Below, piece after piece: positions 58,647-64,000 of a stretch of DNA of 64,000 nt (the stretch's first letter is position 1; every line of letters begins with the position of its first letter). Location: assembly GCF_014698235.1 (NCBI RefSeq), contig NZ_JACJSP010000023.1, forward strand, positions 1 to 64,000, given 5' to 3'. Position numbers and translations under genes: made by a program. Below the pieces are notes generated by a model, which saw only the letters and a program-made list of their open reading frames with translations, was not told the DNA's origin and made no database searches. The stretch comes from Limnothrix sp. FACHB-406 (GTDB lineage Bacteria > Cyanobacteriota > Cyanobacteriia > CACIAM-69d).

Positions 58647-59963
58647 ATGTCCCTCGATGCCGCTGAAAATCGTCCCACGATTCTGATTGTGGACGATATG
58701 CCAGCTAACCTTAGTTTGCTGTCTGATTTATTAGATGATGCGGGGTTTGAAGTTTGGATCGCCCAATCTGGAGAAGTGGCGCTCGATCGGGTCAATTTTG
58801 CAACCCCAGATTTGATTTTGCTGGATGTGATGATGCCAGGAATTGACGGGTTTGAAACCTGTCGCCGCTTGAAGGCCAATAGCCAAACATCCGCCATTCC
58901 CATCATTTTCATGACCGCCCTCTCGGAAGTGGATGATAAGGTGCGTGGTCTCAATTTAGGGGCTGTGGACTATATCACCAAGCCCTTTCAGCAAGATGAA
59001 GTCCTCGCGCGGGTGCGCTTACATTTGCGTTTGCAATCCCTCACCAAAGCCTTAGCCGATCGCAATCAAGAATTGGAAATTCGGGTGGCTGAGCGCACAG
59101 CGGCCCTGGAAAAAGCCTTGGCGGATTTGCAAGACACCCACCTTAGTTTGGTGCGGGCGGAAAAACTATCCAGTCTGGGACAGTTGCTATCGGGAGTGGC
59201 CCATGAAATTAACAATCCTGTGAATTTTATTCATGGCAATCTGGTTCATGCCTGTAATTATGCAGAAGACTTGATGAATGTCTTGCAGCTCTATCAAATA
59301 TTCTATCCAGAGCCGCCAGCGGATTTGGCAACCCAAACGCAGGATTTGGACTTGCCTTTTATGATGGAGGATTTTCCAAAGATTTTGGAATCCATGCGTT
59401 TAGGAACCGATCGAATCCGCGATTTGGTCGCAAGTTTGCGCAATTTTTCGCGAATGGGCAATCAACAGCTCGCCCCAGCGGACTTGCATGAAGGGTTGTA
59501 AAATACCCTCATCATTTTGCGCCATCGATTAAAGTCCAAGGGCAGCCGATCGGAATTTAAAATCATTCGAGATTATGGGGAGCTGCCTCTCGTTGAATGT
59601 TCGATCGGGGAAATGAGCCAGGTTTTCATGAACTTGATTGCTAACGCGATCGATGCCTTGGATGACTTGGACTGGGAGCACATGAGCGGTTTGGAACCGG
59701 AAATTAAAATTCAAACCCGATCCCTGAATCAAAAATGGGTGCAAATTATCGTTTCTGATAATGGACCAGGGATTGAACCGGAGGTACAGCAGAAGTTGTT
59801 TGAAGCATTTTTCACCACGAAACCCACGGGTATTGGCACAGGATTAGGGCTGGCGATCGCCCGTTCAATCGTGGTCGATCGCCACGGTGGTCGGCTCGAT
59901 TGTGAATCTCAGATGGGTCACGGCGCTAAGTTCATTCTCGAAATTCCTGTTACTCAGCCCTAA
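58647..59963 (+). pseudogene. REC-histidine kinase interrupted by one in-frame TAA
   Basis: A 438-codon gene of the same layout as the REC-kinase at 18598. REC (Asp60 in LLDVMMPGIDGFE), coiled linker, HisKA with SGVAHEINNPVNFI (His186), then TAA at 59499-59501 (codon 285) after DLHEGL. The frame continues without shift, NTLIILRHRLKSKGS and on, through NLIANAIDAL, DNGPGIEP and GIGTGLGLAIARSI to a normal end at 59963. In the paralogue this place reads NLHDGLDSTLLLL. A single change (CAA or GAA to TAA) would explain it. As read, the product would be a REC-HisKA without ATPase (284 residues). It could be a sequencing error, a recent mutation or a functional truncation; the rest of the gene shows no decay. 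Confidence 0.88.
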
Positions 59964-59964
59964 C

Positions 59965-60024
59965 CAGAAACCTCATCAGAAACTTCATCAGAAACTTCAT
60001 CAGAAACCTAATCAGAAACCTAAT
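59965..60024. repeat. 12-bp tandem repeat, five copies
   Basis: CAGAAACCTCAT (59965), CAGAAACTTCAT (59977 and 59989) and CAGAAACCTAAT (60001 and 60013) are five consecutive 12-bp units, differing at two positions. Confidence 0.93.
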
Positions 60025-60052
60025 CAGCGGCCATTGATCAGCGGCCATTGAT
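60025..60052. repeat. 14-bp tandem duplication overlapping the hydrolase stop codon
   Basis: CAGCGGCCATTGAT occurs at 60025-60038 and 60039-60052. The second copy encodes the last residues (LINGR) and contains the first two bases of the stop codon, complementary to 60038-60040, of the minus-strand hydrolase gene. Confidence 0.93.
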
Positions 60053-61012
60053 CAATCGAGATAGGTTCAGGAGCGATCGGGCGATGCGATCGCCCGTTTC
60101 TGGATCTTTCCAATAGCCATTGTGAGAAAGCGGATTCCAGCTTTCCCAGACTTCTCCCGCGTTCACGTTCAAATCTTCCTTCACTGCCCGTTGAAAAGCT
60201 GAATTAATGGGTCGTAATGGATAGGCAATCACATCATCAGAATCGTAAACATTCACCCATTCGGTGGCTGAGTTTAGTTGAGGATAATGTTCTGTCAGGC
60301 GGGGGGCCGGAAACTGAATCGGCAAGCCCCCATCGCGATCGCGCAGTGTCCAAAGGGCCAAGGGGCTGCCCAAGGTGTAGTACAAACTGAGGGTTTCACC
60401 CCGTTCCAAGGGGCTATTGCCCACTTGGCGCAACACCGATTCTCGAAAGAGCGATTCTGCTTCGGTGTTGTTCCCAAATTCCGCTTGCAAGTCCAGAAGA
60501 TAGTTATAGGAAACGATCGAGCCAAGGCTATGACCAATCACGCAGAGGGGTGCTTTGGGGCCAGCTTTTTGGGCCAGGGTGTGCAAAGTTTGGGCACAAA
60601 ATCGATGAATGGCGTGATAGGAATGGCGACCGCGCGGACTAACCTGATAGGCAATGGCATCAGAAACAAAGGACACCATAAATTCTCGGATTCGATCCCA
60701 ATTCATGGCACTTTGGCGCTGGAATCGGGCCCACAAATCCTGTTGGTTTCCTTCCAAAACCGTTGCCCAATACACTGGAGCCATCACGAACCGCTGATGA
60801 TATTCCTTGTCAGAAATGCCTAGTTTACTGAAGCGATCGATTAGATTATTTTGCAAGCTGCGAATAAATTCCGGTTGGTCAGCTTTGCCGCTGTTGTAGT
60901 CAGGATCACCGGCTCCAATGCCATGAACCACGGCGATCGCCACCTTTTGCCAAGCAGCACCGGCAGCATCACTCTCAGGACTTTGGGATGTGGGGAAAAA
61001 GTTGGGGATCAT
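60038..61012 (-). CDS. Alpha/beta-hydrolase fold protein (lipase/esterase-like)
   Basis: A 324-residue soluble protein. VAIAVVHGIGAGD gives the oxyanion-hole strand, and VIGHSLGSIVSYNYL carries the nucleophile Ser of a GxSxG motif (about residue 164). A likely catalytic His is in NPLSHNGYWKDPETG near the C-terminus. There is no signal peptide and no TM helix. The substrate is unknown. It is convergent with the interrupted kinase gene. Confidence 0.82.
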   Translation of the reverse strand: MIPNFFPTSQSPESDAAGAAWQKVAIAVVHGIGAGDPDYNSGKADQPEFIRSLQNNLIDRFSKLGISDKEYHQRFVMAPVYWATVLEGNQQDLWARFQRQSAMNWDRIREFMVSFVSDAIAYQVSPRGRHSYHAIHRFCAQTLHTLAQKAGPKAPLCVIGHSLGSIVSYNYLLDLQAEFGNNTEAESLFRESVLRQVGNSPLERGETLSLYYTLGSPLALWTLRDRDGGLPIQFPAPRLTEHYPQLNSATEWVNVYDSDDVIAYPLRPINSAFQRAVKEDLNVNAGEVWESWNPLSHNGYWKDPETGDRIARSLLNLSRLINGR

Positions 61013-61447
61013 GGGTTTCTCCAGTCCAGGTTTCGTAAAAATTTCGTCAAAATAGATAGGCTGGGGCGCAATTGGTCACCGCTGCCGGCCAGGGATCGGA
61101 GTCTTTGGGCGATGGCAATTGCGTTTTGCTCAAACCACAGGGCCCCAGGGAAACAGCCCAGCGAAAAGTCAGGTGATGCTAGCTTAACAAGTGGCTCCGC
61201 CTGGCTCCCAAGGGGCGATCGACCTCAGTTCTGGTCAAGTTTTGGTCAAGTTCTGGTCAAGGGCCGGTTCAGTTTTGATCAAGCTTCGATCGGGTTCCGA
61301 TCAATGTCTGGTTGGTTTTCGATGAACTTTTGGCTAGTTTTCGATCGATTGCCGACCAATTACCGATCAACCGATCAATTGCCGATTAATTACTGATCGA
61401 TTGCCAATCTCCTGCGTTAAATTCCGCTCGCACTACCCTCCATCACC
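61013..61447. promoter_or_regulatory. 435-bp gap upstream of the chlH-like gene
   Basis: Divergent starts flank it, so both promoters lie here. The right half is dominated by degenerate GGTCAAG, GATCAA and GATCGATTGCC words, including the 11-bp triple repeat at 61229-61261. No gene or structured RNA was seen. Confidence 0.45.
61229..61261. repeat. 11-bp tandem repeat, three copies
   Basis: TTCTGGTCAAG (61229-61239), TTTTGGTCAAG (61240-61250) and TTCTGGTCAAG (61251-61261). Confidence 0.93.
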
Positions 61448-64000
61448 ATGAAGCGCATTGTTCTCATTGCTGGGTTCGAGACTTTTAACGCCGATTTGTA
61501 CCGAAAAGCTGCCCACCGGGCGATCGAGCGTTGTCCTCAATTGCAAGTGACCACCTTCACCGATCGTGACATTACGGAACAACCCGATCGGGTGGCCGCA
61601 GCTTTAGCAGAAGCCGATGTGTTTTTTGCCAGCCTAATTTTTGACTATGAGCAGGTGCTTTGGTTGCGCGATCGGGTGCAACATATCCCTATTTGTTTGG
61701 TCTTTGAGTCGGCTTTGGAATTAATTTCCCTCACTCAGATTGGGGCGTTCAAAATTGGCGACAAGCCTTCGGGAATGCCAAAGCCTGTGAAGTTTATTCT
61801 CAGTAAATTTTCCAGCGGCCGAGAAGAAGATCGACTGGCTGGTTATCTCAGCTTTTTAAAAACTGGGCCCAAGCTGCTGAAATTTGTGCCGATTCAAAAG
61901 GTACAAGATCTGCGCAATTGGCTAATTATCTATGGCTATTGGAATGCTGGTGGCTTGGAAAATGTGGCCGCCATGCTTTGGATTTTGGCTGAAAAATATT
62001 TGGATCTCTCGATCGGGGAAATTGCACCACCGATTGAAACGCCCAATATGGGGTTATTGCACCCTGAATATGCGGGCTATTTTTTGAATCCTCAAGATTA
62101 TTTGAACTGGTATCGTCAACAGCGATCGCCCCAGTTGTCGGAGCCTCCAATTAATCATCCTGATCATCTTGATCATTCGGGGCGATCGACAATGGAAGCC
62201 TCCAAAATTGCTCATGATCGCCCGGTAGTAGCTATTTTGCTCTACCGAAAACATGTGGTGACGCAACAGGCTTATATTCCTCAACTGATTCGCCATTTTG
62301 AAGCGGCTGGTTTGCTACCTCTGCCCATTTTTATTAATGGCGTGGAAGCCCATGTGATTGTCCGAGATTGGCTGACCACCAGCCATGAACAGCAACAACG
62401 GGCCCAGGGCGATCGGGAATTGAAATCCCTGGCGGCTGATGCGGTGTTGGTGGATGCAATTGTTTCCACGATTGGATTTCCGCTGGTGGGTGGCCCCGCC
62501 GGTTCCATGGAAGCTGGGCGACAGGTGGCAGTGGCCCAGCGAATTTTGGCAGCTAAAAATGTGCCCTATTTAGTCGCCGCTCCTTTGCTTATTCAAGACC
62601 TAAAATCCTGGACAAGACAGGGAATTGGTGGTCTCCAAAGTGTGGTGCTGTATGCCCTGCCGGAGTTGGACGGGGCAATTGATACTGTGCCCTTGGGTGG
62701 CTTGGTTGGAGATGATATTTACCTGATTCCGGAGCGTGTTCAACGGTTAACCAGTCGCGTCAAAAACTGGATTCAACTCCGCAAGACCCCACCACGCGAT
62801 CGCAAGTTGGCGATTATTTTATATGGCTTTCCACCGGGGTATGGCGCAACGGGAACAGCGGCCCTGTTGAATGTTCCCCGATCGCTCTTGAAACTGCTGG
62901 AGTCTTTGCAAGCTCAAGGCTATGACGTGGGTGAATTGCCCACCGACGGCGAGGCGATTATTCAACAGGTGAAAGCTGCCGATGATCGTTGGTCTTTGGG
63001 CCATCCTTCCCGATCGCACCCACACCAGGCTCCCTTGAATGATGGCTGGGTTCCGGCTCAAATCCTTGATCAATGGTTAGGATATCTCGGCAGTTCTCGG
63101 ATTCAAAAACAGTGGGGTGGTCTCACGGAATCGGGTATTAAAACCTTTGGGGATGAGTTGCACATTGGGGGTGTTTACTTTGGAAACGTTTGGATTGGGG
63201 TGCAGCCGCCTTTGGGTTTGCAAGGCGATCCCATGCGCTTGATGTTTGAGCGAGACTTGACCCCCCATCCCCAATACGCTGCGTTCTATCAATGGTTGCA
63301 GCGGGTTTGGCAACCCCACGCGATCGTCCATTTTGGAATGCATGGAACGGTGGAATGGTTGCCGGGATCTCCCTTGGGTAACACGGGCTATTCTTGGTCA
63401 GATATTTTGTTGGGAAATCTGCCCCATTTGTATATCTATGCGGCCAATAATCCTTCGGAGTCGATCTTGGCAAAGCGCCGGGGCTATGGGGTGTTAATTT
63501 CCCACAATGTGCCTCCCTATGGGCGAGCAGGTTTGTATAAGGAATTGGTGAATCTGCGTGATTTAATTGCGGAATATCGCGAGGATCCGCAGGCGAATAC
63601 GGCCCTGCGGGATGCGATCGCCCAACGGTTAATTGACACGGGACTCGATCGGGATTGTCCGCTGCCGGAAGCCCAACAATTGGGGGTGGAGTTGGGTGCG
63701 GAAACCCTGAAGCTGTTTGGCCCTGATTTGCTCGATCGCTACTTTGCAAGGGTTTATCAATACCTGCAAGAACTAGAACAGCGCCTCTTTTCTAGTGGGT
63801 TGCATGTGTTGGGAGCTGCACCCAATGCCGAGCAACTATTGTCCTATTTGGAAGCCTACTTTGAGGCGGATTTACCTCGATCAGTCTTGGAAGTGATCGC
63901 CCAAGGATCCGACCTCGATCGCCCCCTGAATGCCTATCGATACTGGTTCCAGCAGGAATATCCCAATCGATCGTTTGAGTTGGATCCCAAAGTCTCAGAA
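61448..64000 (+). CDS. chlH: Magnesium-chelatase subunit H-like (ChlH/CobN superfamily), 3' truncated by window
   Basis: An open frame to the window end (851 codons visible; full ChlH is about 1300). It starts MKRIVLIAGFETFNADLYRK. ChlH-family marks: FFASLIFDYEQVLWL, ESALELISLTQIGAF, KFVPIQKVQDLRNWLIIYGYW, DAIVSTIGFPLVGGPAGSME, GFPPGYGATGTAALLNVP and the HFGMHGTVEWLPG region with conserved His residues. The main cyanobacterial ChlH, as I remember it, starts differently, so this may be the second paralogue annotated BchH/ChlH-like in many cyanobacteria. ChlH inserts Mg2+ into protoporphyrin IX with ChlI and ChlD; neither is nearby. Cofactor specificity (Mg or Co) cannot be read from this part. 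Confidence 0.9.
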   Translation, partial: MKRIVLIAGFETFNADLYRKAAHRAIERCPQLQVTTFTDRDITEQPDRVAAALAEADVFFASLIFDYEQVLWLRDRVQHIPICLVFESALELISLTQIGAFKIGDKPSGMPKPVKFILSKFSSGREEDRLAGYLSFLKTGPKLLKFVPIQKVQDLRNWLIIYGYWNAGGLENVAAMLWILAEKYLDLSIGEIAPPIETPNMGLLHPEYAGYFLNPQDYLNWYRQQRSPQLSEPPINHPDHLDHSGRSTMEASKIAHDRPVVAILLYRKHVVTQQAYIPQLIRHFEAAGLLPLPIFINGVEAHVIVRDWLTTSHEQQQRAQGDRELKSLAADAVLVDAIVSTIGFPLVGGPAGSMEAGRQVAVAQRILAAKNVPYLVAAPLLIQDLKSWTRQGIGGLQSVVLYALPELDGAIDTVPLGGLVGDDIYLIPERVQRLTSRVKNWIQLRKTPPRDRKLAIILYGFPPGYGATGTAALLNVPRSLLKLLESLQAQGYDVGELPTDGEAIIQQVKAADDRWSLGHPSRSHPHQAPLNDGWVPAQILDQWLGYLGSSRIQKQWGGLTESGIKTFGDELHIGGVYFGNVWIGVQPPLGLQGDPMRLMFERDLTPHPQYAAFYQWLQRVWQPHAIVHFGMHGTVEWLPGSPLGNTGYSWSDILLGNLPHLYIYAANNPSESILAKRRGYGVLISHNVPPYGRAGLYKELVNLRDLIAEYREDPQANTALRDAIAQRLIDTGLDRDCPLPEAQQLGVELGAETLKLFGPDLLDRYFARVYQYLQELEQRLFSSGLHVLGAAPNAEQLLSYLEAYFEADLPRSVLEVIAQGSDLDRPLNAYRYWFQQEYPNRSFELDPKVSE

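Noticed and set aside
59517-59963. Independent short gene for an ATPase domain
   Set aside because: It begins with TTG without a ribosome-binding site, in the same frame as the preceding kinase half; a nonsense mutation in one gene is simpler.
59965-60052. CRISPR-like array
   Set aside because: Units are 12 or 14 bp with no spacers and no cas genes are present; this is a simple tandem repeat.

Overview
The window is chromosomal DNA from a cyanobacterium. The evidence is a photosynthetic NDH-1 subunit (NdhD), a ChlH-family magnesium-chelatase subunit, the plant/cyanobacterial division protein ZipN/Ftn2, the small Ycf33-like protein, a cyanobacterial-type RpoZ, and very frequent HIP1-like GCGATCGC / CGATCG words. 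It is GC-rich with long genes and short intergenic gaps. The genus cannot be fixed from the sequence; a non-heterocystous filamentous lineage (Limnothrix/Leptolyngbya-like) is only a guess.

Layout. 1-0.9 kb: 3' part of a TnpB-type gene. 1.0-4.7 kb: membrane GGDEF protein with a degenerate kinase core. 4.9-12.4 kb: sixA, gltA, an ECF T component, a coiled-coil protein, tilS and an exported pentapeptide-repeat protein. 12.9-19.9 kb: three tightly spaced signalling genes on one strand (MHYT hybrid kinase with a possible bilin-binding GAF, REC-GGDEF-EAL protein, REC-kinase). 20.0-23.3 kb, minus strand: rbfA, ycf33-like, gpsA, ybjN-like, terB-like. 23.6-31 kb: pdhB, GAF-PAS adenylate cyclase, very large DUF1574 membrane protein. 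31.3-38.8 kb: zipN, AEC transporter, two tandem L,D-transpeptidases, rpoZ, an exported protein, an RTX protein. 38.8-46.2 kb, minus strand: Cache-HAMP-GGDEF-EAL protein, PgpH-type HD hydrolase, ADP-ribosylglycohydrolase-like protein. 46.4-54.9 kb: peptidoglycan-binding protein, ndhD, a small one-TM protein, DUF2157/GDYXXLXY pair, ExbD, hisIE, an NAD-epimerase. 55-60 kb: Cache hybrid kinase and a REC-kinase gene split by one in-frame stop. 60-64 kb: alpha/beta hydrolase and a chlH-like gene running off the window.

The main theme is signal transduction. Three proteins have c-di-GMP domains, one makes cAMP, one probably degrades c-di-AMP, and four more genes are kinases or kinase remnants, beside housekeeping and cell-envelope genes. 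No classical defence island, CRISPR array or prophage was seen.

The most unusual sequence-level signal is a recurrent class of short perfect or near-perfect tandem duplications (units of about 9-17 bp, mostly two copies). They sit in at least fifteen gene junctions, and four of them cover the stop codon of the preceding gene. Similar short repeats occur inside several reading frames. The other candidates for follow-up are the nonsense codon at 59499, the putative cyanobacteriochrome-like GAF at about 14.4-14.9 kb, the DUF1574 fusion, and the TnpB without its zinc-finger cysteines.
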